Source: Mesostigma viride (Eukaryota; Streptophyta; Mesostigmatophyceae; Mesostigmatales; Mesostigmataceae). From it: 37,500 nucleotides of DNA. Under the pieces are notes generated by a model. It saw only the letters and a list, made by a program, of their open reading frames with translations, did not search any database and was not told the DNA's origin. The stretch is taken from contig RPFO01001355.1 in assembly GCA_009746045.1 (NCBI GenBank), forward strand, positions 1 to 37,500, in the 5' to 3' direction. Every line of letters starts with the position of its first letter. Position 1 is the first letter of the stretch. Below, piece after piece: positions 11,801-21,275 of this stretch. The position numbers were made by a program, and so were the translations under genes.

Positions 11801-14800
11801 GCGTCACCCTCCCTGGTGACTGCCATGGTGGCAGCAGCACATGTAATAAATTTCTTTGTTAACTCTGGGGTTGTGGCACAACTGCAGTGCTACCATCTGT
11901 GCCTGGTTGTTTCCCCTTGACTGCTCGAATATGGATGCTTTGTGTGGCTGACCACGCTGCCACCTACGTCTGCAACCTTGCCATCACGGTGCCGCCACTA
12001 ATACACTAGTATCCCAATCAGGCAGTGAAATACACACTTCGCGGTGCTGGCAGCCGGATCCGGTGGTGGCGGACATCATGTTTTTGTGCACACCTTGACA
12101 AGGCTCTATGCATGAGAGCTGGGTTGGCGCCACAGTTCATGTGTCGCTCCTACAAGAGAGTATAAATAACGCTACTCGAGGGGGGAGGGCCACCTTCCAC
12201 CCCCACCCCCACCCCCCTTTTACAAGGCAAGCACAGTATACATGTCAGTCTACAACAAATTGTCGCATGTGCATCGACCCCCTTCTCCCGATTTCTTCCT
12301 GCGCGATACAATCTGGCAGCAATCGCTTAGCCAGGTGCGCGCAGGCCTGAAAAGCTTCAAGTCCGACATCGAAGCTCATTTTGAGGACATCAAGGCCATG
12401 ACCGAGCGGGAAGCATCGCCCATGTTGAGCAAAGACCTTCAGCTCTGGTGCGTACAACAGAGCTTTTTCTTCCCTTTTTATCAAGGAGACAACCAGCGCA
12501 GGCCAAAAATCGGGAGTCGTTTTTGCTAGTAGATGGCGAAACTGTCCTGTGCAGCAGTATCATGGCTATACGGCAGAGTTGTTGCGTCCCCTATAGCACT
12601 AGAATGATACAAAAGCGTCCTGTGCAGCAGTATCATGGCTAAACAGCAGAGTTGTTGCGTCCCCTATAGTACTAGAATGATACAAAAGCGTCCTGTGCAG
12701 CAGTATCATGGCTATACGGCAGAGTTGTTGCGTCCCCTATAGTACTAGAATGATACAAAAGCGTCCTGTGCAGCAGTATCATGGCTAAACAGCAGAGTTG
12801 TTGCGTCCCCTATAGCACTAGAATGATACAAAAGCGTCCTGTGCAGCAGTATCATGGCTATACGGCAGAGTTGTTGCGTCCCCTATAGTACTAGAATGAT
12901 ACAAAAGCGTCCTGTGCAGCAGTATCATGGCTATACGGCAGAGTTGTTGCGTCCCCTATAGTACTAGAATGATGCAAAAGCGTCCTGTGCAGCAGTATCA
13001 TGGCTATACGGCAGAGTTGTTGCGTCCCCTATAGTACTAGAATGATACAAAAGCGTCCTGTGCAGCAGTATCATGGCTAAACAGCAGAGTTGTTGCGTCC
13101 CCTATAGCACTAGGATGATACAAAAGCGTCCTGTGCAGCAGTATCATGGCTAAACAGCAGAGTTGTTGCGTCCCCTATAGCACTAGGATGATACAAAAGC
13201 GTCCTGTGCAGCAGTATCATGGCTATACGGCAGAGTTGTTGCGTCCCCTATAGTACTAGAATGATACAAAAGCGTCCTGTGCAGCAGTATCATGGCTAAA
13301 CAGCAGAGTTGTTGCGTCCCCTATAGCACTAGAATGATACAAAAGCGTCCTGTGCAGCAGTATCATGGCTATACGGCAGAGTTGTTGCGTCCCCTATAGT
13401 ACTAGAATGATACAAAAGCGTCCTGAGCAGCAGTATCATGGCTATACGGCAGAGTTGTTGCGTCCCCTATAGTACTAGAATGATACAAAAGCGTCCTGTG
13501 CAGCAGTATCATGGCTATACGGCAGAGTTGTTGCGTCCCCTATAGCACTAGAATGATACAAAAGCGTCCTGTGCAGCAGTATCATGGCTATACGGCAGAG
13601 TTGTTGCGTCCCCTATAGCACTAGAATGATACAAAAGCGTCCTGTGCAGCAGTATCATGGCTATACGGCAGAGTTGTTGCGTCCCCTATAGCACTAGAAT
13701 GATACAAAAGCGTCCTGTGCAGCAGTATCATGGCTAAACAGCAGAGTTGTTGCGTCCCCTATAGCACTAGGATGATACAAAAGCGTCCTGTGCAGCAGTA
13801 TCATGGCTAAACAGCAGAGTTGTTGCGTCCCCTATAGCACTAGGATGATACAAAAGCGTCCTGTGCAGCAGTATCATGGCTATACGGCAGAGTTGTTGCG
13901 TCCCCTATAGTACTAGAATGATACAAAAGCGTCCTGTGCAGCAGTATCATGGCTAAACAGCAGAGTTGTTGCGTCCCCTATAGTACTAGAATGATACAAA
14001 AGCGTCCTGTGCAGCAGTATCATGGCTAAACAGCAGAGTTGTTGCGTCCCCTATAGTACTAGGATGATACAAAAGCGTCCTGTGCAGCAGTATCATGGCC
14101 ATACGGCAGAGTTGTTGCGTCCCCTATAGCACTAGAATGATACAAAAGCGTCCTGTGCAGCAGTATCATGGCTATACGGCAGAGTTGTTGCGTCCCCTAC
14201 TAGAATGATACAAAAGCGTCCTGTGCAGCAGTATCATGGCTATACAGCAGAATTGTTGCGTCCCCTATAGTACTAGAATGATACAAAAGCGTCCTGTGCG
14301 GGGGGGTCATGGCTATGTAAAGAACCGGCCCAAACTTTGGTTTAAAGCAAAGCATGGCTAAAGATCCGCCATGGTGAGCGGGGGCTGCACGATATGAGGC
14401 AGTCGTAGTCCTCGCGGTGGCTACCCCTTGTGCTAACATTCGCAAGGACCGTTTTGGCAGGTCAAGGCACCTTTACAGCCTTCTAAGGGGGTAGGTTCGG
14501 TAGCTCTCACCATGCATCCTGCCGTAGTGGATGCAGGGGCCAGAAGGGTTTTAGATTTCCAGTCCTGGTGTCCAGATGATAAGTTGATGGTTTTGCAGCC
14601 AGCCGGTGTGTGGTATGATGAGCGGTAGATGCCTGTGCACGCGCGTGGGGTGCTGTATGGCTGCTATAATGGTGCATCGGCATTGGTTCTTATGTAGTCT
14701 GGAGAACGTTGTTGACTTTGGGAAGTAGCATTGGATGTGTCCGTGCGGGGACCTCCCGTTAAATATATTGCATAGGACCCGATAATGCCTGTGTTTTTAG

Positions 14801-15951
14801 CGATGCTGGGGTCAGCGTGATAAGTGTTTGTCACATGCTGTACTGACTGTTCAAGTATTTCTTGGTTTAGATCGATCAGGCAAGTTAGTCATTCATTGCA
14901 TCATGTCATGATGCAATGAATAACTCATCGTGCATGAGATTGCACATGACATGACATGACATGACATGACATGACATGACATGACATGACATGACATGAC
15001 ATGACATGACATGACATGACATGACATGACATGACATGACATGACATGACATGACATGACATGACATGACATGACATGACATGACATGACATGACATGAC
15101 ATGACATGACATGACATGACATGACATGACATGACATGACATGACATGACATGACATGACATGACATGACATGACATGACATGACATGACATGACATGAC
15201 ATGACATGACATGACATGACATGACATGACATGACATGACATGACATGACATGACATGACATGACATGACGTGACGTGACATGACATGACATGACATGAC
15301 ATGACATGACATGGAGTAGGGTACTGATTCGTAGATGCACATGCACGGCATGGTCATGTGTGGAGTGGAGGTAGCCGCATGCAGAATGGCATGCCTAGAG
15401 AGGATGCCATCTGTCAGCCATGCTACAAGTAAAGGTCAAGCTTTCTAGTACGTTCCAGTATAGCAAGCGTGTCGTGGCCATGTAGTTAACCGTTTATAAC
15501 ACTACTATGAACTTAACGGCACGCTGGTATTTCGATTCTTGAAGCCTTGTGCTCAATGCTGTGCAAAACGATACGAAAGGACAGCGGCACTTGATGGTCT
15601 TCTTTTCCTTGCCAGTTGCACTACCCCTGGCTGATGGGGTCGTACTTGTCGGGGAAGCTTGTGGTAAGCTGGGAAGCAGACACAGAATGCTGAGCAGTTT
15701 AGTGTGATGAACGAGTAGAATCTGGTAACGTTCTTTGACATGACCTCCTTGCTGCACACACTGACCTGCGTGGTATGGCTGTTGCATTTCATTGCCACAT
15801 GATTTTCTTTCACCCGTGCAGGCTCGAGTCAATGACCAGAGGTCTCCGCAGCACAGTGGCGCAGCTGCCGCAGCCAATTCTGCGGAAGCTGTCACCTGTT
15901 GCAGATGTCATGCGGGAGCAGAAGTTTGCTGCTCCAGGGATTCCCCATTAA
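8805..15951 (+). CDS. Eight-exon protein-coding gene, about 314 aa, function unknown
   Basis: Exons inferred from splice signals and phase: 8805-8886, 9006-9100, 9765-9854, 10232-10307, 10541-10702, 11190-11371, 12320-12447, 15822-15951. The ATG opens MDAPALGLARF and TAA closes at 15949-15951. All eight pieces join in frame (945 nt including stop), with internal phases 1,0,0,1,1,0,2, which is strong support. Donors include GTGAGC, GTGCGT, GTCAGT and GTACGT; the last acceptor is CACCCGTGCAG. The protein looks soluble and helix-rich, with no signal peptide or membrane span visible. The central part (KDYLQEIASLNQLLSM through KSFKSDIEAHFEDIKAM) looks coiled-coil-like, and the tail is short and basic. 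I do not recognise the family. The least certain junctions are the exon 4 start and the exon 6 start: the stronger acceptor at 11172 would need a different exon 5 donor. Intron 7 is 3,374 bp and repeat-filled; other introns are 119-948 bp. Confidence 0.72.
10962..10978. repeat. Poly-G tract inside intron 5
   Basis: A run of about 13 G follows AAAAA within the inferred fifth intron. Such tracts can form quadruplexes and are prone to length error in assemblies. No role is evident. Confidence 0.5.
12479..12516 (+). repeat. Dispersed ~35-bp motif, copy A
   Basis: The core GGAGACAACCAGCGCAG followed by a GCCAAAAATCGGGAG-type segment recurs at 34840-34886 in the same orientation and at 35995-36036 inverted. 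Here it sits between the exon 7 donor and the minisatellite. Its identity is unknown. It could be the end of a small transposon or SINE. Confidence 0.7.
12546..14292 (+). repeat. 73-bp minisatellite, 24 tandem units, in intron 7
   Basis: Each unit begins CCTGTGCAGCAGTATCATGG and ends ACAAAAGCGT. Spacing is exactly 73 bp; 24 units minus one 5-bp deletion (in unit 23, near 14198) account for the 1,747 bp. Variants are phased: TATACGG or TAAACAG near position 22, AGTAC or AGCAC near 50, AGAATG or AGGATG near 57. Unit strings recur (units 3-6 resemble 10-13; 8-10 resemble 17-19), which points to expansion by multi-unit unequal exchange. A degenerate unit-like stretch precedes the array (about 12525-12545), and a fragment follows at 14293. 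It begins about 100 bp after the exon 7 donor. Confidence 0.97.
14293..14890. other. Unique intron 7 sequence between arrays
   Basis: After a partial minisatellite unit that runs into GGGGGGG, about 600 bp of non-repetitive sequence follows with no coding signature. It is interpreted as intronic because exons on both sides join in frame across it. Confidence 0.45.
14891..14921. repeat. 31-bp near-perfect palindrome (15-bp arms, 1-nt spacer)
   Basis: The left arm ATTCATTGCATCATG (14891-14905) is followed by one T and the exact reverse complement CATGATGCAATGAAT (14907-14921). A stem with essentially no loop can extrude as a cruciform and blocks polymerases (established). It lies 22 bp before the CATGA array. 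Confidence 0.95.
14944..15313. repeat. (CATGA)n pentanucleotide microsatellite, about 74 copies
   Basis: Uninterrupted CATGA repeats fill about 370 bp. The only visible substitutions are two A-to-G changes at 15271-15280 (GTGACGTGAC). Long frames read from it are products of the repeat, not genes. The repeat contains overlapping self-complementary CATG on each period. It lies in intron 7. Confidence 0.97.
15314..15821 (+). other. 3' part of intron 7
   Basis: Apparently unique sequence between the CATGA array and the last exon. It ends in a pyrimidine-rich stretch and the acceptor TTTCTTTCACCCGTGCAG. Open frames on the minus strand show no recognisable domain. Confidence 0.5.
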
Positions 15952-16690
15952 TCAAAACGTGCTGATATATGGCTGTTGAATGCCCTGTAGTCACGGGGAC
16001 GGGCCATATTCCAATCTAGTTCAAGTGTGTTTCCGAGACTTTTTTCCTTGGCTTTTGCTCTAGTCAGTGGATCAGCTCTATCGATAATTAAGTAATGCAT
16101 CCATGAACACGTAGACTGCGGCACGTAATCAGCTCTATGTGCTCCTAGTATTCCAACTCAGCCCCCACGGCACGCAACAACGCTCCGCGAGGGTGACCCC
16201 GGTTTTTGAGTCAATTTGCAAGAAAAAATTAAAAAGCGGCCTGCGGTCATTCATTAATTAAACACGTGCTCCCGTTGGGGAGTCACGGAGCACCGGAGCT
16301 AGTGGTTTTAACGCCCTGAGTGTGATCATCCCGGGCAGGGGGCAGAGACCCCCCCTTCGATCCCTCATGCATGCCACAGGGTGCGTGCTCAATCAGACCC
16401 GTCTAACTAAACGATCCGGCCCGGGCCGCATGCCCTACTGGGACGGTGCAATATGACCCGTGTGAGCATTCCACTGATATGGAGACGTGAGCTCAATTAC
16501 AAGCAGTGCTAGGCGAGACGCATAGCTAGGCTGGCGGATTTCTGTTGGCTAATGGTTAGGCTATAGGCATGCATGGCTACGTACTACCCTGCATTGGCCC
16601 TGGCAGGCACCTCGACTGCCACCTCAGACTAGGGAATATATACCAGTAGTGTAGATTAGTCAGGCTTAGCCTAGCATGTGGCCCACGCGC
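15952..16690. other. 3' flank of the split gene; possible tRNA-like (SINE) remnant at 16283-16375
   Basis: No gene is seen. At 16283-16375 the segment GAGCTAGTGGTTTTAACGCC resembles a pol III A box, and about 60 bp later CCTTCGATCCCT resembles a B box, as in tRNA-derived SINEs. The stems are poor, so it is not a functional tRNA. Identification is tentative. Confidence 0.3.
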
Positions 16691-16907
16691 ATGTGCGCCC
16701 ATAATGGCCCCCATGGATGATGCCTTCAGAATTTAGCCACGCGATGCCTATAATAACGAGCCACGAGCCACGAGGTAGCCATGGCTGACGGCGGAGCTCA
16801 TAACTTTCACGTTTGAGCACCGAATTCAGCCGTGAATATCACAATCGATGCGTCTTTCTACGACGCACATGCTGATATAATTTCCCGAAGCTATTACGCA
16901 ATATACG

Positions 16908-18598
16908 ATGAGCAAACGCCTCTCGACGCAACGCAGCCTGGCGGCTGCGCTCGGCAATGAAAATACGCCTGCAGCCTCGGCTGCAGCTTCGCCCACCGGC
17001 CCAGACGGCAACGGTGACACTAGTCGTGCACTGGGCTCGCCCAGGGCTCCCCCGGGCTTGCCTCGCCATCTGCATCGCCTGAACCTAAGCGCAGTCGCTC
17101 TGCTGAGCCGCACTGGGAAGAGATCACCTTTGACATCAACGCCTATGGCTTCTGAAAGCGCAGCCCAGGAGTCTTCATGGACGACTTGTTTTTCAGCAAT
17201 CACGCCTCGCTTATGGACCTGTGGTGCCTAGCCCTTGTATCGCCATGATGATCTTCCTCCCCGGCCGTGCCAGGATCCCCCCCCTTAGGCGGGTTGAACC
17301 TGAGACAGCATGGTGGTGCCGGTGCCGGCCCTGGTGCACCTAGAGCAAGGGTAGCTTACATTCCCACCCTTGCATGAAGTAGCCTAGGATGTATCAAAAG
17401 CCATATGCCCCTTCTCAGGGATATGTGCTACATTGACTCCCAACGGAGTGATGTTCCTGATTAACTAATTAATGGACCTGTGCTCGCACCTGTGCTCCCA
17501 CAACCGCGGCCGCTGGCCAGGTGGCCAGCCTGCCGACCCCGTCGAGGATCTTCCACGAATTGCCCGCACGAGTCGCCCCAAGTTCCAACGCCTTCGAACG
17601 CCCTCTGCTCCCTCCTCGGGCGCTCCGACGCCGAGATCTAGGCTCCCCCACCACCGCCCCCCACCGTTGCGACAGAATCCATTGTCCACGCCCTCCTTAA
17701 GGAAGCTTTCCAGCAGCACGTGACCCCCCTTTCCACAGATGTGGCGGCAATGGGCGGCACGCTGGCTGCTGAGCTTCCCACCATCCCCACCGCCACCGCC
17801 ACCGGCTCCTAGCTCGCCTCCACCCCCCCCCCCTCCGCCTCCACCGACTCCATCACCGCCCAGCTCCGCGACATCGACCAGCGCCTCAAGGATAATGCAA
17901 TCGCTATCGAGAGTCCTGCAGAACACCGCAGGCCTCACCGCCCAGGCGGTGAAGGACATTGCCGCCAAGCCAGCCCCTGCTGGCCTGGCCAGCGATGCTC
18001 CTCCCATCACGACCTGGGCGGACATGCTTAAGCAGCACACCACCTCCACCACCTCCGCCGTCGCAGCACAGCTCCAGCAGCAGACGCTCGACCTCCGCGA
18101 GGAGGCCGAGCTCGCCAAGCGCAGCCTCAACGTCATTGTCAAGAACTTCGACATGGAGGAAGGTGAGAATTCCGAGAAGCTTGCGCGTGCGTTTGAGAGA
18201 GAAATTCTGAGTCGCATGGGCCTTACTGGTGAGATCGAGCTGGTCGCCCACCGCCTTCCCCGCGCGCGGGGTAAGGCAGGGGCGCCCCACGCTCCTTCTC
18301 ACCTTTAAGAACCCGGCGGACAACTGAAGATTTCCTTTCTCAGACGCCTCAAGCGGCTCGAGAAGACTCACTTCACCCTTGACGACGACTTGACCCTGGC
18401 GCAGCAACAACGGCGACGGGAGCTATGGCCGGCCTATACCTCCAGCTCTGGCAGACCAAGGCGGGGCAGCCGGTGTACTGGAAGCCGAGGGGGCGGCCAT
18501 CTACGTCGGCCACAAGCCCTGGCATGCGACCCCCGCGGCCCCAACGACTCCAGACGCCCCAGCTTAGGGGAATACAGCAGCAGTATAGTGTAGAATAG
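16908..18598 (+). pseudogene. ORF1-type RNA-binding protein, copy 1, disrupted
   Basis: The start reads MSKRLSTQRSLAAAL, identical in kind to copy 2. A frame change occurs before the conserved PEPKRSR segment, an in-frame TGA follows, then a 248-bp insertion (17224-17471) splits the gene. The reading resumes after it and includes a proline/serine/threonine-rich stretch. Next comes a helical segment ending ...LTAQAVKDIAAKPAP, then the RRM-like part (AKRSLNVIVKNFDMEEGE, LVAHRLPRARGKAG) and the C-terminal DDDLTLAQQQRRRELWP block typical of plant/algal L1 ORF1 proteins. A further frameshift is near 18285. It cannot encode a full protein as it stands. Confidence 0.78.
17224..17471 (+). mobile_element. 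5'-truncated family member nested in copy 1
   Basis: This 248-bp stretch matches the 3' regions at about 18800-19080 and 20920-21150, including ATTCCCACCCTTGCATGAAG and CTCCCAACGGAG, and ends in TTAA repeats. It is flanked by an exact 11-bp repeat, ATGGACCTGTG, at 17213-17223 and 17472-17482. Removing it restores the reading of the ORF1 around HASLMDL. Truncation at the 5' end plus target duplication is the signature of target-primed reverse transcription. Confidence 0.85.
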
Positions 18599-18755
18599 AT
18601 AGACCGTGGCCATATGTGTACACATGTAAGCCTCCTACAGGCTCTATACCAGCTGACTCACGAGTCTCATTTAGCCATGTACATGCATGTGCGCCTATGA
18701 TGTGCCACACTCCAGATGATGCCTAGCTTTATCATTTAGTTATGCTGTGCCCATG

Positions 18756-18777
18756 CAGAGAGCTGCAGCCTCTCTGC
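18756..18777 (+). repeat. 3'-region hairpin of copy 1
   Basis: GCAGAGAG (18755-18762) pairs with CTCTCTGC (18770-18777) around a 7-nt loop. The same stem occurs at 20873-20891 and 21202-21218 with different loops, so the stem is kept while the loop varies. Such structures in LINE 3' ends can be recognised by the reverse transcriptase (established for some families). The role here is inferred. Confidence 0.7.
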
Positions 18778-19042
18778 TGAGATGCCACGCTCTAGCTCTT
18801 GTATACTCTTTATATGCTGATCTTCTCCCCCATGACAGGCTCCCCCCGGCCTTAGCTGGGCATACTATACTATAGTAGCTTGATCGATCATGGGGATGCA
18901 GGTGCCACATGTGGTGCACTTAGAGCAAGTGTTGTTTACATTCCCACCCTTGCAGGAAGTAGCTTAGAATGTATTATAGGCCATATGCCCCTTCTCAAGG
19001 GCTATTATGTGCTACATATACTCCCAACGGAGTTATGTTCCT

Positions 19043-19079
19043 ATAATTAATTAATCAATTAATTAATTAATTAATTAAT
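19043..19079. repeat. (TTAA)n terminal tail of copy 1
   Basis: A run of AATTAATTAATT ends the copy 1 element and abuts the next unit. Similar tails close the nested insertion (about 17460-17471) and copy 2 (21131-21150). This implies that these elements end in a short tandem repeat rather than poly-A. Confidence 0.75.
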
Positions 19080-19311
19080 GCCTATAATGGGACCCCCCAT
19101 GGATGTTGCATTAAGACTTTAGCCATGCTATGCCTAATTAATTAATGCCTATAATGGGACCCCTGAGCCACGAGCCACGAGGTAGCCATGGCTGTCGGAG
19201 CTCATAACTTTCACGTTTGAGCGCCGAATTCAGCTGTGAATATCACAATCGCTTCGTCTTTCTTAGACGCACATGCTGATATAATTTTCCGAAGCTATAA
19301 CGCACTATACG

Positions 19312-20715
19312 ATGAGCAAACGCCTCTCGACGCAACGCAGCCTGGCGGCTGCGCTTAGCAATGAAAATACGTCTGCAGCCCCGGCCGCAGCTTCGCCAAC
19401 CGGCCCAGAAGGCAGCGGCGCCACTAGCCAAGCTCTAGTGGTCGCCCAGCCCCCTGCTGCGCGCCCGCATCGCCAGCAGCGTCGCCCGAACCCAAGCGCA
19501 GTCGCCCTGACGGGCTGCTGGATGAGTACGACTTTGACGCCAGCCAGCCCGGCTATTTTGACAAGCTTACACCCGATCGCATCCTGGGCCATGTGTTTTT
19601 CGGGACGCATGCCTCTCTTCTAGAACTGTGCAAGCAGCTTTCCCACCAAGATCGCCTTGTCAATGCCCGCCTCCAGAGGCGCAATTTCGGCAAAGACGTC
19701 CTCAACGCACGCCGCCCCCACCTCCAGCAATTCGCCCTCTTTTCCTAGCTCCTTGGACGCTCCATCGAGGAGCTTTGGCCCCCAAAGCCCCTCACCACCA
19801 CCTTAACCGAATCCTCCATCCGCTCACTCCTCAAGGAGGCCCTCGAGCAGCACGTGGCCCCCATCGCTGCAGATGTGGCGGCCATGGGCAGCACGCTGGC
19901 TGCCGAGCTCCCCCTCCTCTCCACCATCTCCACCTCCACCTCCACTCTCCTCGCCTCCTCCACCGCCACCACCCCCACCTCCGCCGCCATCACCGCCCAG
20001 CTCCGTGACATCGACCAGCGTCTTAAGGACAACGCCATCGCTATCGAGGTCCTGCAGAACACCGCAGGCCTCACCGCCCAGGCGGTGAAGGACATTGCCG
20101 CCAAGCCAGCCCCTGCTGGCCTGGCCGGCGATGCTCCTGCCCTCACGACCTGGGCGGACATGCTTAAGCAGCACACCACCTCCACCACCGGCCTCCGCCG
20201 TCGCAGCACAGCTCCAGCGGCAGACGCTTGACCTCCGCGAGGAGGCCGAGCTCGCCAAGCGCAGCCTCAACGTCATTGTCCAGAATCTCAAGATGGAGGA
20301 AGGTGAGAATTCCGAGAAGCTTGCGCGTGCTTTTGAGAGAGAAATCCTTGATCGCATGGGCCTTACTGGTGAGATCGAGCTGGTCGCCCACCGCCTTCCC
20401 CGCGCGCGGGGTAAGGCAGGGCCGCCCCCGCTCCTTCTCACCTTTAAGACCCCGGCGGACAAGATTTCTTTTCTCAGACGCCGCAAGCGGCTCGAGAAGA
20501 CTCTCTTCACCCTTGATGACGACTTGACCCTGGCGCAGCAACAACGGCGACGGGAGCTATGGCCGACCTACCTCCAGCTCCGGCAGACCAAGGCGGGGCA
20601 GCCGGTGTACTGGAAGGGGGCGGCCATCTACGTCGGCCACAAGCCCTGGCAGGCGACCCCCGCGCGGCCCCAGCGACTCCAGACGCCCCAGCTTAGGGGA
20701 ATACAGCAGTAGTAG
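19312..20715 (+). pseudogene. ORF1-type RNA-binding protein, copy 2, frameshifted
   Basis: Domains in order: N-terminal MSKRLSTQRSLAAAL; a low-complexity Ala/Pro region; PEPKRSR (in a different frame from the start); FFGTHASLLELCKQLSHQ; a Ser/Thr-rich and coiled-coil segment (AQLRDIDQRLKDNAIAIEVL); and an RRM-like domain (AKRSLNVIVQNLKMEEGE to LVAHRLPRARGKAG). The C-terminal block is DDDLTLAQQQRRRELWPTYL, and the frame ends at TAG 20713-20715. This matches the layout of L1-type ORF1 RNA chaperones, which coat LINE RNA as multimers. Breaks: a frame change before PEPKRSR, also seen in copy 1; a stop near 19747; a 4-nt insertion near 20188. The C-terminal frame from 20095 is open for 205 codons. 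Confidence 0.8.
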
Positions 20716-20872
20716 TGTAGAATAGATAGACCGTGGCCATGTACATGTACGCCTCCTAGAGGCCCTATTCCAGCTAAGCCACGCGCTTTATTTAATCATG
20801 TACATGTGTGCCTATGATGAGCCACACTCCAGACGATGCCTAGTTTTATTTAGTTAGTAATGCTGTGCCCAT

Positions 20873-20891
20873 GCAGAGAGCTGCTCTCTGC
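20873..20891 (+). repeat. 3'-region hairpin of copy 2
   Basis: GCAGAGAG pairs with CTCTCTGC around a 3-nt CTG loop. The stem is the same as in copy 1 but the loop is shorter. Confidence 0.7.
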
Positions 20892-21150
20892 TGAGATGCC
20901 ACGCTCTAGTTTTTGTATAGCCATGATGATCTTCCCCCTCACAGGCATATGCTCCCCCCTTACCCGGGCATAGCGTGATAGACCATGAGGGTGCGGGTGC
21001 CCTGGTGCACCTAGAGCAGGGGTAGCTTACATTCCCACCCTTGCATGAAGTAGCCTAGAATGTATTAAAAGCCATATGCCCCTTCTCAGGGCTACTGTGT
21101 GCTACATCTACTCCCAACGGAGTGATGTTGATAATTAATTAATTAATTAA

Positions 21151-21275
21151 TGGGACCCCCCATGGATGTTGCATTAAGACTTTAGCCATGCTATGCCTAT
21201 GCAGAGAGATGCTCTCTGTTGAGAAGCCATGCCCTATAGCTCTTGTATAGCCATGATGATCTTGACCCCCGTGGA
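21151..21275 (+). mobile_element. Fragment of a third family member
   Basis: Directly after the copy 2 tail, GGGACCCCCCATGGATGTTG repeats the start of the leader found before copy 2. It is followed by a hairpin (21202-21218) and GCCATGATGATCTTG from the 3' region. Leader and 3' region are joined with the coding part missing, so this is an internally deleted copy. Confidence 0.55.

Larger units (their letters stand above)
16690..19082 (+). mobile_element. LINE-derived ORF1-only element, copy 1 (interrupted)
   Basis: The unit has a leader with repeated GAGCCACGAG and GTAGCCATGGCTGACGG, an ORF1-type coding region beginning at ATG 16908, a 3' region with a hairpin, and a terminal (TTAA)n tail at about 19043-19079. 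There is no endonuclease or reverse transcriptase. It shares leader, coding and tail sequence with copy 2 at 19083-21150 and sits directly before it in the same direction. Its coding part is split by a second, 5'-truncated family member at 17224-17471. The organisation recalls mammalian HAL1 elements, which carry only ORF1 (analogy, not homology). Confidence 0.72.
19083..21150 (+). mobile_element. LINE-derived ORF1-only element, copy 2
   Basis: A leader containing CCTATAATGGGACC, GAGCCACGAGCCACGAGG and GTAGCCATGGCTG is followed by ORF1 (19312-20715), a 3' region with the conserved hairpin, and a (TTAA)n tail at 21131-21150. It is head-to-tail with copy 1 with almost no spacer. No ORF2 is present, so movement would need enzymes supplied in trans. 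It is the least damaged copy in the window. Confidence 0.75.

Noticed and set aside
12546-14292. CRISPR-like array
   Set aside because: The period is constant, but the whole 73-bp unit is repeated with only point variants. There are no unique spacers and the context is a eukaryotic intron.
14893-15357. Three minus-strand frames of 125-154 codons reading MSCHV repeats
   Set aside because: They are the translation of the CATGA microsatellite. A 5-bp repeat read in triplets gives an open five-residue period in several frames.
17465-18217. Long Gly/Ser-rich minus-strand frame, and similar ones at 19745-20510
   Set aside because: They are antisense shadows of the GC-rich ORF1 coding sequence. 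The sense strand carries the recognisable L1 ORF1 signatures.
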